Shown here piece after piece: positions 46,514 through 55,081 of a DNA stretch of 64,000 bases (position 1 is the stretch's first letter; each line of letters begins with the position of its first letter). Under the pieces are notes generated by a model that did no database searches, was not told where the DNA came from, and saw only the letters and a list, made by a program, of their open reading frames with translations. The stretch spans positions 124,001 through 188,000 of the forward strand of contig CACPLG010000001.1 in assembly GCA_902634775.1 (NCBI GenBank), written 5' to 3'. Source of the DNA: an uncultured Pelagibacteraceae bacterium. Its GTDB lineage: Bacteria; Pseudomonadota; Alphaproteobacteria; Pelagibacterales; Pelagibacteraceae. The translations under genes were made by a program, and so were the position numbers.

Positions 46514-47640
46514 AAAAAATTTTTATTTTAACAGGAGAAGCTTCAGGAGATAAATTAGCATCAACAGTAATTGAAAAAATTCAAAAAAAAAATAATGATA
46601 TCAAGTTTTTATCAATTGGCGGATCAAATCTAGCAAGTTTAGGTATAAGTTCAATTTTTAATATTGAACAAATTACTTATATGGGTTTTACAAGTGTTTT
46701 ATTTAATATTTTTAAAATAAAAAAAAAAATTGATTTCACTGTAAAAGAAATTATTAAATTTGAACCTGATATATTATTTAGCGTAGATAGTCCTGATTTT
46801 ACTCTACGCGTTGCCGAAAGAGTAAAAAAAATTAATCCTAATATTAAAACTATTCATTATGTTGCACCTCAAGTATGGATTTGGAGAGAGGGTAGAGTAA
46901 AAAAATTTAAAAATTTTATTGATCACTTTTTATTATTGTTTGATTTTGAAAGAAAATATTTTGATAAAGAAAATATTCCAAACACATTTGTAGGACATCC
47001 TTTGTTAGAAAAGAATAAATTTAAAATTGATATATCTCATATTTCTAGAGGAAAAAAAATAATTTCTATATTCCCAGGAAGCAGAATGTCAGAGCTAAAA
47101 GTACTTTTACCTATTTTAATTGAATTTATAAAGTTGATGAACACGAAATATAAAGACTTTGTTTTTGTATTTCATTCAACAATAGAAAATATTAATATTA
47201 TTACTGAAAAATTAGAAAAATCAAATTTGGATAATTGCGATATAGTGGTTGATAAAGATGTTAAGTCTGAAGTACTACTTAATTCAATTTTTGCTGTATC
47301 TAAATCAGGAACGGTGTCACTAGAAATTTGTAATGCAAAAGTACCTTCTATTATTATTTACAAGATAAACTATTTAAATTACCTCATAATGAAGTCTCTT
47401 GTTAAAGTTAAGTATGCCAATATTATAAATATTATTAATAAAAGAGAAATAATCCCAGAACTCTTGCAAAGCGAGTGCAATGCTAAAGAAATTTTTAAAT
47501 CAACTGTTTACTTTTTAAAAAATCCTAAATTTGCACAAAATCAAGTTGAAGAATGTTCAAAAACGCTTGATAAAATACGACCAGCAAGCTCATCTAGCGA
47601 TGAAGCTGCAAAAGTCTTAAATAAATATCTTATTTCCTAA
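46510..47640 (+). CDS. lpxB: Lipid-A-disaccharide synthase
   Basis: A 376-residue GT-B glycosyltransferase. The N-terminus is FILTGEASGDKLAS; SVDSPDFTLRVAERVK and HYVAPQVWIWREGRVKK are conserved, as is the VSKSGTVSLE donor-binding region. It joins lipid X with UDP-2,3-diacylglucosamine. The last 24 bases overlap the end of gltX on the opposite strand. It ends a plus-strand run that starts at tRNA-Leu about 41.6 kb earlier. Confidence 0.95.
   Translation: MKKIFILTGEASGDKLASTVIEKIQKKNNDIKFLSIGGSNLASLGISSIFNIEQITYMGFTSVLFNIFKIKKKIDFTVKEIIKFEPDILFSVDSPDFTLRVAERVKKINPNIKTIHYVAPQVWIWREGRVKKFKNFIDHFLLLFDFERKYFDKENIPNTFVGHPLLEKNKFKIDISHISRGKKIISIFPGSRMSELKVLLPILIEFIKLMNTKYKDFVFVFHSTIENINIITEKLEKSNLDNCDIVVDKDVKSEVLLNSIFAVSKSGTVSLEICNAKVPSIIIYKINYLNYLIMKSLVKVKYANIINIINKREIIPELLQSECNAKEIFKSTVYFLKNPKFAQNQVEECSKTLDKIRPASSSSDEAAKVLNKYLIS
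47584..47609 (-). terminator. Stem-loop just past the gltX stop (possible terminator)
   Basis: Inside the lpxB 3' coding end, 8 bases beyond the gltX stop when read on the minus strand. GC-AGCT-CATC can pair with GATG-AGCT-GC around a TAGC loop, with one unpaired A on each side. No strict T-run follows directly on either strand (TGGTCGTATTTT on the minus strand), so it is at best a weak or Rho-assisted terminator, or a chance fold. Confidence 0.25.
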
Positions 47641-49017
47641 TCTTTTGAGAACTTCGTCCTTACCTAGAGAGACAATTATATCATAAATACCTGGTCCATA
47701 TTTCGACCCTGTTAATGCAATTCTTAAGGGTTGACCAACACCTTTAAAATTTGTGTTATTAGTCTTTATCATTTCACTTACCAATGGCTCTAAACTCTCT
47801 CGGTCAAATTTTGATAAGTCTTTTACTCTACTCTTAAATTCAGCAATAATTCCTTTTGATTTACCATCTATCAATTTTAAATCCTCATCATTAAAATTAA
47901 CTTTGTCAGAAAGTAAGTATTTTGAATTATTAAAAATATCCTCTAATGTTTTTGCTTTATTTTTAAGAAATATAAGAGATTTTTTTACTTGTTCTTCTTT
48001 TTCAGGAAGTATTTTTTCTTTATAATTTTCACAAAATTCTTTTAATTGATCAAATAAATTATCCTCTTTCATATTCTTAATATAATATTCATTCATAGAC
48101 AAAATACGGTTTAGATCTAATTTAGATGGGGATTTTCCAACACCTTCTAAATTAAAGTGTTTGATACTTTCTTCCAAATTAAAAATCTCTTTATCTTTAA
48201 AAGACCACCCCAATCTTAACAAATAATTTCTCAAAGCCTCTGGCATTATTCCAATTTTTGAATAATCATCTAGTGTAGAATCTTTATCCCTTTTTGATAA
48301 TTTTTTACCATCTTTTGTATGAATTAAAGGTATATGGGCAAATTTTGGTAGATCCCAATTCATAGCCTCATATATTTGCATTTGCTTAAACGTATTTATT
48401 TTATGATCATCTCCTCTAATGATATGCGTTACATTCATTTCATGATCATCTACAGTCACTGATAGATTATATGTTGGTGTACCATCATTCCTTAAAATAA
48501 CAAAATCTTCAATTGTATTATTATCTATTTCAACATCTCCTTGTACCAAATCATTTAATTTGGATTTACCATTAATCTTACTTTTAAACCTTATTACTGG
48601 TTTGATGTTTTTTGGAGCCTCATTTTCGTTTTTATCTCTCCATTTTCTGTCATAAATATAGGGGATCTTTTTTTGTTTAGCTCTTTTCTTTTGTTCCTCA
48701 ATTTCATCATTTGAACAGTAACATTTATAAGCATTTCCCTTTTTTAAAAGTTCTTCCGCAATTTTTACATGACTACTTATTTTGGTTGATTGTATGTACT
48801 CATTGCTATCGTAATTAATACCAATCCATTCTAACGATTGGATAATTTGATTTTGATATTCTTTTTTTGATCTTTCTTTGTCTGTATCCTCTATTCTTAA
48901 TAGAAAGTTTCCACCCTTACTTTTTGCAAATAACCAATTAAATAATGCAGTTCTAACTCCACCTATATGAAGAGGCCCTGTAGGTGATGGAGCAAATCTT
49001 GTTGCTACTTTTGACAT
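47617..49017 (-). CDS. gltX: Glutamyl-tRNA synthetase
   Basis: A 466-residue class I synthetase. FAPSPTGPLHIGGVRTALFNW (8-28) contains the HIGH element as HIGG; the KMSKS equivalent is KLSKR. The CYCSNDEIE region has two cysteines but the four-cysteine zinc site is not complete by eye. It charges tRNA-Glu (and possibly mis-charges tRNA-Gln for amidation). It lies 22 bases after lexA. The gene end overlaps lpxB. Alphaproteobacteria often have gltA next to gltX; not so here. Confidence 0.95.
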   Translation of the reverse strand: MSKVATRFAPSPTGPLHIGGVRTALFNWLFAKSKGGNFLLRIEDTDKERSKKEYQNQIIQSLEWIGINYDSNEYIQSTKISSHVKIAEELLKKGNAYKCYCSNDEIEEQKKRAKQKKIPYIYDRKWRDKNENEAPKNIKPVIRFKSKINGKSKLNDLVQGDVEIDNNTIEDFVILRNDGTPTYNLSVTVDDHEMNVTHIIRGDDHKINTFKQMQIYEAMNWDLPKFAHIPLIHTKDGKKLSKRDKDSTLDDYSKIGIMPEALRNYLLRLGWSFKDKEIFNLEESIKHFNLEGVGKSPSKLDLNRILSMNEYYIKNMKEDNLFDQLKEFCENYKEKILPEKEEQVKKSLIFLKNKAKTLEDIFNNSKYLLSDKVNFNDEDLKLIDGKSKGIIAEFKSRVKDLSKFDRESLEPLVSEMIKTNNTNFKGVGQPLRIALTGSKYGPGIYDIIVSLGKDEVLKRLGNKIFI

Positions 49018-49039
49018 TAATAATGTTTAGACTATTTTT

Positions 49040-49711
49040 TTAGAAGTTTCTATATAAAGATACCAGAACACCCTGAACTTTTACTCTATCAGGACCAAAA
49101 ATTTTAGTTTCGTAATTTCTATTTGCACTCTCAAGCGCTATAGTTTTACCTTTTCTTCTAATTCTTTTCAGCATTGCCTCATGGTCATCAATTAATGCAA
49201 CCACAATTTTTCCATTTTCGGCAGTGTCAGCTTTTTTTACAATAACTGTATCACCATTATTTATTCCAGCTTCTATCATAGAGTCACCTTGAACTTTAAG
49301 ACCAAAAAATTCTCCATTTTTCTCAATATTTGCTGGAAGGGGAATTCTACTCACTTCATTTTGAATAGCTTCAACTGGTGTGCCGGCTGCAATCTTCCCT
49401 AAAACTGGAATTTCATTTTCATTGTTTGCCGTTTCACTAAGTCCTCCTTTTATTACACTTGGTGAAAATGAATTATAAATATCATTTGCTGAAGCTGTTT
49501 CAGGTAGTTTTACAACCTCTAATGCTCGTGCTTTATGAGCCAACCTTTTAATAAAACCTCTTTCTTCTAATGCGCTTATTAGTCTATGTATTCCTGACTT
49601 AGATTTAAGATTTAAAGAGCTTTTCATTTCTTCATAGGAAGGAGAAACACCACTGCTTCTCAGCTTCTTATTGATGAACATTAATAAGTTTTTTTGTTTT
49701 TTAGTTAGCAT
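49040..49711 (-). CDS. lexA: SOS repressor LexA
   Basis: A 223-residue repressor-protease. The N-terminal winged helix (1-65) includes SPSYEEMKSSLNLKSKSGIHRL. The self-cleavage site is Ala109-Gly110 (GKIAAGTPVEA), and the catalytic dyad Ser144 (GDSMIEAG) and Lys182 (AMLKRIRR). The ATG at 49711 is chosen because it gives the normal MLTKKQKNLL start; an upstream ATG at 49729 would reach into the operator region. An SOS box precedes it. No clear Shine-Dalgarno is visible. Confidence 0.95.
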   Translation of the reverse strand: MLTKKQKNLLMFINKKLRSSGVSPSYEEMKSSLNLKSKSGIHRLISALEERGFIKRLAHKARALEVVKLPETASANDIYNSFSPSVIKGGLSETANNENEIPVLGKIAAGTPVEAIQNEVSRIPLPANIEKNGEFFGLKVQGDSMIEAGINNGDTVIVKKADTAENGKIVVALIDDHEAMLKRIRRKGKTIALESANRNYETKIFGPDRVKVQGVLVSLYRNF

Positions 49712-49733
49712 AGAACAAATTACGTACATTTAT

Positions 49734-49748
49734 GTTCTACAAAAGTTC
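49734..49748 (-). promoter_or_regulatory. LexA operator (alphaproteobacterial SOS box)
   Basis: GTTC-N7-GTTC reads on the plus strand (GTTC at 49734-49737 and 49745-49748), matching the known alphaproteobacterial LexA consensus. It lies 22-37 bases upstream of the lexA ATG, so the gene is very likely autoregulated. The first GTTC is also one arm of a 7-bp inverted repeat, TAGAACA (49711-49717) / TGTTCTA (49733-49739). Confidence 0.75.
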
Positions 49749-49798
49749 TTATCAATTAACAATAGAAAAAAATAGAGGAAATAAGTGGTTTTTAAACG

Positions 49799-50590
49799 CT
49801 ACAATACTGAAAAAATAGAATTATTGTCTAAATCTTTTAATAGTGATTCACCAATAAGAAAAGTTTTGATGGAGGTTTTGTTTGAGATTTCTAATAATTC
49901 GTCTTTTGTTTTTATTCCACTTTCAGAAATTAAAGGTCCAGGATGATTGACTAAAACTTCATGAATATCGTAAGTTGTATTTATTTCAGTCTTAAGAGTT
50001 TTAAGATTTCTATTATTTATTCCAATCAATGAATTTTTGAATTTTAATGCTCGCTTGGCCTCTTCCACAGTATGAACTTCGACAATAATTGACATATTTA
50101 ATCTAAGTGCTTCTTCGTACAATTCATTTGCCACTTTATCAGTAACCCCAGCTAAAATAATTAATATTGCATCCGCTCCATAACTTTTGGCTAGAGATAC
50201 TTGAAATTTATCGATAAAAAAATCTTTACAAAGGATTGGTAATTTTATTTTCTGCTTGATTTTGCTTATATGAATTAAATTTCCATTAAAAAAATCCTCT
50301 TCAGTTAAAACAGATAAGCATGTCGCCCTATTGTTGTTATATGTAGATGCAATTTCAACAGGGTCATAATCTTTGATTATTATACCCGCTGACGGACTAG
50401 CTTTTTTAATTTCAGCTATAATAGAAAATTTATTTTCTTTGACATTATATTCAATTTTTTCTTTAAAATTTATAAAAGTACAATTTGTTTTAATTAAATC
50501 ATTTAAGGATTCTAATGTGATAGTTTTTTTGAGTTTTTCTATTTTCTCGGCTTTGTTTTTAATTATTTTTTCAAGAATGTTTTCAGACAT
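49799..50590 (-). CDS. trpC: Indole-3-glycerol-phosphate synthase
   Basis: A 263-residue TIM barrel. FSIIAEIKKASPSAGII (about 54-70) is the family signature, with LPILCKDFFIDKFQV, LIGINNRNLKTL and LISESGIKT further on. It closes the indole ring in tryptophan synthesis. It is not fused to trpF, which is not in the window. It overlaps trpD by eight bases and is the last gene before the lexA gap. Confidence 0.95.
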   Translation of the reverse strand: MSENILEKIIKNKAEKIEKLKKTITLESLNDLIKTNCTFINFKEKIEYNVKENKFSIIAEIKKASPSAGIIIKDYDPVEIASTYNNNRATCLSVLTEEDFFNGNLIHISKIKQKIKLPILCKDFFIDKFQVSLAKSYGADAILIILAGVTDKVANELYEEALRLNMSIIVEVHTVEEAKRALKFKNSLIGINNRNLKTLKTEINTTYDIHEVLVNHPGPLISESGIKTKDELLEISNKTSIKTFLIGESLLKDLDNNSIFSVL

Positions 50591-51575
50591 TTTGTATTTT
50601 TACTAAGTGTTTATATGTAGCTCCTGACTTTATGAAATCTCTTGAATAATTATATGCCTTTTCATAATTTTCATATTTTTCCGATACAATTAATCCCGCA
50701 GCAGCATTTAAGCATACTGCTTTCGAAAAATCATTGTCTTCGCCTTTAAAAATATCTAACATTTTATCAGCATTAAATTTAGCATCTTGCCCTACAAGAT
50801 TTTCAAATTTATCAGCGTTTATTTTTAATTTTTTTGGGTCTATTGTAATTTCAGTAATCTCATTATCTTTTAATTGCATCACATTAGTTTTTGCATATGG
50901 TGATATTTCATCTAAACCATCATCACTGTTTACAATCCATGCAAACTTAATATCTAAACTTTTTAAAGCATTTGCAAATATCTCTAAAAGTGTTTTATCG
51001 AATACGCCAATAACTTGTTTTTTTACTAATGCAGGGCTACTTAATGGTCCAATCATATTAAAAATTGTTCTTTTTCCAATTTTTTTTCTTGTTGGCCCAA
51101 CAAATTTCATTGCGCTGTGGTAGTTAGGTGCAAACATGAAACCAAAATTGTTTTTACTTATTTGTTGTTCAATTTCGTTTGAATCCAAATTAATATTTAT
51201 ATCGAGTGCCTCCAATACATCACCTGATCCACATTTTGATGAAACAGCTTTGTTACCGTGTTTTGCTACTTTAATATCCATACTAGCCAATAATAGAGCT
51301 GATGCGGTAGAAATATTTAAAGTGTTCATACCATCTCCACCCGTACCACATGTATCAATACAATCTTCTACATTTACCCTTTTTGATTTTTCCCTTAATA
51401 CGTAAACACCCCCAGCTATTTCATCAGAAGACTCCCCTTTATTTGATAACAGAGTTAAAAAATCAAATATCTCTTGATCATTAGCTTTTCCTTCCATTAT
51501 TATTTTAAAAGCTTCTTTACTTTCTGAAAAAGTTAAATCTTGTTTTGCTCCTATTTTGTCTATAAATTGTTTCAT
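50583..51575 (-). CDS. trpD: Anthranilate phosphoribosyltransferase
   Basis: A 330-residue enzyme. The phosphate-binding DTCGTGGDGMNTLNIST motif lies near 79-95, with KHGNKAVSSKCGSGDVLEAL after it and RTIFNMIGPLSSPA in the middle. It transfers phosphoribose to anthranilate. It overlaps trpG by four bases and trpC by eight. Confidence 0.96.
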   Translation of the reverse strand: MKQFIDKIGAKQDLTFSESKEAFKIIMEGKANDQEIFDFLTLLSNKGESSDEIAGGVYVLREKSKRVNVEDCIDTCGTGGDGMNTLNISTASALLLASMDIKVAKHGNKAVSSKCGSGDVLEALDININLDSNEIEQQISKNNFGFMFAPNYHSAMKFVGPTRKKIGKRTIFNMIGPLSSPALVKKQVIGVFDKTLLEIFANALKSLDIKFAWIVNSDDGLDEISPYAKTNVMQLKDNEITEITIDPKKLKINADKFENLVGQDAKFNADKMLDIFKGEDNDFSKAVCLNAAAGLIVSEKYENYEKAYNYSRDFIKSGATYKHLVKIQNV

Positions 51576-52147
51576 TTGTTTTTAAATCTAATAAAGTTTT
51601 TTAAAATTTTTATTCCAAGTTTTGTTTTAATACTTTCAGGATGAAATTGCACCCCATGCACATTATGTTTTTTATGTTTAACTCCCATTATTAAACCGTC
51701 CTTTGTTTCTGCAGTGATTTCTAGATCTTTTGACAGTGTTTTTTTGTCAATTATCAAACTGTGATATCTAGTTGCTTCAAAGTTTTTAGGTAAATTTTTC
51801 AGTATTCCGGTTTTTTTTGATATTATTCTACTTGTTTTTCCGTGCATCAATTTTTTTGCTTGTATTATTTTAGATCCAAAAACTTGACCTATTATTTGAT
51901 GTCCGAGGCAAACTCCAAGAATAGGTAATTTGTTATGAAATTCTTTAACAATTTTCAAACAATTTCCAGATTGATTTGGGTTCCCTGGTCCTGGAGAAAT
52001 AACAATTCTATCAAATCTTTTCTTGATAATTTCTGAGGAATTTATCTTATCATTTCTATAAACTTCTACTTTAGTTTTTAGAGCAGACAAGTAGTGGTAT
52101 AAATTATATGTAAAACTATCGTAGTTATCAATAAGAAGTATTTTCAT
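51572..52147 (-). CDS. trpG: Anthranilate synthase glutamine amidotransferase
   Basis: A 191-residue class I glutamine amidotransferase. LLIDNYDSFTYNL lies at the N-terminus, SPGPGNP at 51-57, the catalytic Cys80 in LGVCLGHQ and His-Glu in GVQFHPESI near 168-175. It supplies ammonia to TrpE. The identical fold serves pabA, but linkage to trpE and trpDC makes trpG the main role. A dual role is possible. Confidence 0.94.
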   Translation of the reverse strand: MKILLIDNYDSFTYNLYHYLSALKTKVEVYRNDKINSSEIIKKRFDRIVISPGPGNPNQSGNCLKIVKEFHNKLPILGVCLGHQIIGQVFGSKIIQAKKLMHGKTSRIISKKTGILKNLPKNFEATRYHSLIIDKKTLSKDLEITAETKDGLIMGVKHKKHNVHGVQFHPESIKTKLGIKILKNFIRFKNK

Positions 52148-53601
52148 TTTTCTAAAGACTTTATTAAAGCTGTTGCTTTATTAATTGTTTCATTATATTC
52201 ATTTATTGGCTTGCTATCCGCAACAATTCCAGCGCCTGCCTGAACATAAAATTTGTTATTTTTTGTTATTGCTGTTCTTAAAGCTATACAGGTATCGAAA
52301 TCTCCGTTTGCGGAGAAGTAACCAATTCCTCCTGCGTAGATTTTTCTACTATTTTTTTCAAGCTCATCAATTATTTCCATTGCTCTAATCTTAGGTGCTC
52401 CCGAGACTGTACCTGCTGGAAACCCAGCCATTAAAGCCTCAAATTTAGAGAATTTTTTATCATAGATACCTGTCACATTAGAAACGATATGCATAACGTG
52501 TGAATATTTTTCAATTTTAAATTTTTCAGTAACTTTTATCGTATTTATCTTTGAGACTTTTCCGGCGTCATTTCTACCTAAGTCGAGAAGCATAAGATGT
52601 TCAGACAATTCTTTTTTATCATTAATTAAATCTTTTTTTAAAAAATTATCTTCTTTATCATTTCTTCCTCTAGGTCTTGTTCCAGCAATTGGTCTTACAG
52701 TAATTACATTATTCCTTAATCTAACTAATATTTCTGGACTTGCACCAATAATTTGAAAGTCATTAAAATTAAAGAAAAACATAAACGGTGATGGATTAGT
52801 TACTCTTAATTTCTTGTAAATCGAAATTGGTTTTTTTGTAAGTTTTGTCTCAAATCTTTGGCTCAAGACAACCTGGAATATGTCACCTTTCTTTATGTAT
52901 TGTTTAGCTTTGTTTACAATTTGGAAAAACCTTTTTTTAGAAATGTTTGATTTAACGTTAAACTTTTTAGATGAAGTATCCTTATAAAATTTTGAAACTC
53001 TTGAACTTATCAATAAACTATTGATTTCATCTTGTATTTCAAAATACTTTTTATCTAAGTTATTTATTTTAATATCAGAAAAAATATTTTTGACGAAAAA
53101 AATTTCTTTTTTAACATTGTCATGAATTATTAGAGTGGTAGGCCTTATCAATCTAATATCAGGCAGTTTTAGATCGTTCTTGCAAGAATTCTTAATTTTT
53201 TCTATATATCTAATTGTATCATAAGAAAAGTATCCAGCTATCATACTACACATAGGCGGTAATGAAGATGGGATCTTAAATGTAAAATCATCTATTATTT
53301 TACTTAATATAATTTTTGGATCACCTTTTATTTTCCTTTTCTTTCCTGATGTAATTGTAGAAACTCTTTTTTGATTAAATTCCCATATTTTATCTGGTCC
53401 TTTACCAAAAATTGTGTATCTCCCTTTTATTTTACCTTTTTCTACGGATTCAAAGATAAAACTATTTCTGTCTTCTAAAAAGTTATTAATCAAATTTTCA
53501 ATTTCAAAAGAACTTTTGGATTTAATCTTATAGTATAAAACTTGATTTTTTTTTTGGCGATATGTTTTTTTAAATTCGTTTAGACCAACATTTAATTTCA
53601 T
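52144..53601 (-). CDS. trpE: Anthranilate synthase component I
   Basis: A 485-residue chorismate-using enzyme. The N-terminal half has the regulatory ESVEKGKIKGRYTIFG region; the C-terminal half has the catalytic GDIFQVVLSQRF, RPIAGTRPRG, LDLGRNDAG and FPAGTVSGAPKIRAMEII segments. It makes anthranilate with TrpG. It overlaps ppiD and trpG by four bases each, so it is translated in series from the ppiD transcript. Confidence 0.96.
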   Translation of the reverse strand: MKLNVGLNEFKKTYRQKKNQVLYYKIKSKSSFEIENLINNFLEDRNSFIFESVEKGKIKGRYTIFGKGPDKIWEFNQKRVSTITSGKKRKIKGDPKIILSKIIDDFTFKIPSSLPPMCSMIAGYFSYDTIRYIEKIKNSCKNDLKLPDIRLIRPTTLIIHDNVKKEIFFVKNIFSDIKINNLDKKYFEIQDEINSLLISSRVSKFYKDTSSKKFNVKSNISKKRFFQIVNKAKQYIKKGDIFQVVLSQRFETKLTKKPISIYKKLRVTNPSPFMFFFNFNDFQIIGASPEILVRLRNNVITVRPIAGTRPRGRNDKEDNFLKKDLINDKKELSEHLMLLDLGRNDAGKVSKINTIKVTEKFKIEKYSHVMHIVSNVTGIYDKKFSKFEALMAGFPAGTVSGAPKIRAMEIIDELEKNSRKIYAGGIGYFSANGDFDTCIALRTAITKNNKFYVQAGAGIVADSKPINEYNETINKATALIKSLEK

Positions 53602-55025
53602 TTAAAATAGTTTCTTAATCTTTCAATTGTCCTTGAATAAATTTTTACATTATATTTATTATTTAAGTATAAATCATAAGTAGAAAAAACATCACTCTTT
53701 AATTTCTCATGAGTTTTATTGTAATAAGTATCAAAATCTTTATTTTTATTATCAATATTTTGCGTTTTAATCTTATTTATTTTAGCTAAGTATATTTTTC
53801 CTTTCTCGTCAGAAGCTAATAGAAAACTCTTTTCTGGAAGAGAATAAATGTATTCAACTGAGTTGATTTCAAAAAAATTATTATCCTTTACTGAATTTAA
53901 TTGAATATTCTTAAATAAGGATTTATCAATACTTATATTTTCAAAGTCGGCTTCTGAAAATTTATTGGCATTTATTTTATCAAAGATTTTTTTGTTAAAA
54001 TCAAATTTTTCTTTCTCAACAAGAGTTGTTAAAATAAAGTCTTTAAAATTTTTATCTGTTATTTCTGGAATTTTATTTTCGATATTTATGACCTGAAATA
54101 GAAGAATGTAGTCATTTTTATCAATTATCTGAATACCATTATCAAATCTATTGTCATAGACTTCTTTAAAAGGGTCGTCATTATTAATAAGCATATAATT
54201 TGTTTTTTTTTCAATATTAATATTTTCATAATTATTTAAAAGATTTTTGAGATCTGAAAAATTGGAGATATTGTTTTCAATAGTATCTATTTCGGAGAAA
54301 AATTTTTCGTTATATTCTTCCGTGCCAATTAAATTTTTTGGTGTTATTTTAGTATAGTCGAAATTAATAAAATCTCTCTTTAAATTATCATTATTATTTT
54401 TAATATAATTTGCGATCTCTATTTCAGTAAATTGACTCTTTTTTTTGTAAAAATCATCAAGATTAATAAATCTTAATTCAATTTTACTATTTTCATATTT
54501 ATAATATTTTTTTATGACGAAATCTGGAACATTAATCCCACCATTTAAAAGGAAAAAAAGTTTTTTTTCCAATTCTCTATCTTTTAGTCTCTTTTCAAAA
54601 TCTGAAGCATTTATATTGTTTTCAATTAAAAACTTTTCATATTTAATTCTATCAAATTTAGAATTTTGATCTAAAAAATTTTTATTTTTTTTTATAATTT
54701 TGACTAGTTTTTCATCTGAAATTAATAAATTATAATGATCTATTTCTAATTCAATAAATTTTTTGGCAAGTAAGTCACTTAATATTTCTTCTAAAATATT
54801 TTGATCTAAATTATTTCTTATCACTTCAGAATTAATACCCAAAGAACTTATATGATTTGTAAAATTTTTTGTTGATATGTTGTAATTGTTAATTTTAGCA
54901 ACGTTATTTGTGTCCTTATTTTGAAAAACACTACCCATCCCAAAAAATACAAAAGGCAAGGCAACAATAAATACCACAACTGCTCCAAGTTTACTTTTTG
55001 AGAAATTTTTTAACTTATTTAACAT
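53598..55025 (-). CDS. ppiD: PpiD-like periplasmic folding factor (SurA_N domain)
   Basis: A 475-residue protein. One N-terminal transmembrane helix (about 14-32, VVVFIVALPFVFFGMGSVF) anchors a periplasmic domain resembling the SurA_N_3/PpiD group (ILSDLLAKKFIELEIDHYNL region). I see no recognisable parvulin catalytic motif in the centre, and the protein is shorter than typical PpiD (about 620). It may act as a chaperone only. The product is very rich in Asn, Lys and Phe. It heads the trp genes. A close homologue in this place is normal for alphaproteobacteria. Confidence 0.72.
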   Translation of the reverse strand: MLNKLKNFSKSKLGAVVVFIVALPFVFFGMGSVFQNKDTNNVAKINNYNISTKNFTNHISSLGINSEVIRNNLDQNILEEILSDLLAKKFIELEIDHYNLLISDEKLVKIIKKNKNFLDQNSKFDRIKYEKFLIENNINASDFEKRLKDRELEKKLFFLLNGGINVPDFVIKKYYKYENSKIELRFINLDDFYKKKSQFTEIEIANYIKNNNDNLKRDFINFDYTKITPKNLIGTEEYNEKFFSEIDTIENNISNFSDLKNLLNNYENINIEKKTNYMLINNDDPFKEVYDNRFDNGIQIIDKNDYILLFQVINIENKIPEITDKNFKDFILTTLVEKEKFDFNKKIFDKINANKFSEADFENISIDKSLFKNIQLNSVKDNNFFEINSVEYIYSLPEKSFLLASDEKGKIYLAKINKIKTQNIDNKNKDFDTYYNKTHEKLKSDVFSTYDLYLNNKYNVKIYSRTIERLRNYFK

Positions 55026-55081
55026 TATATATGATAATTTATTGATCTATAAAAACAAATCTATAGATTAAAAAAAGAATT

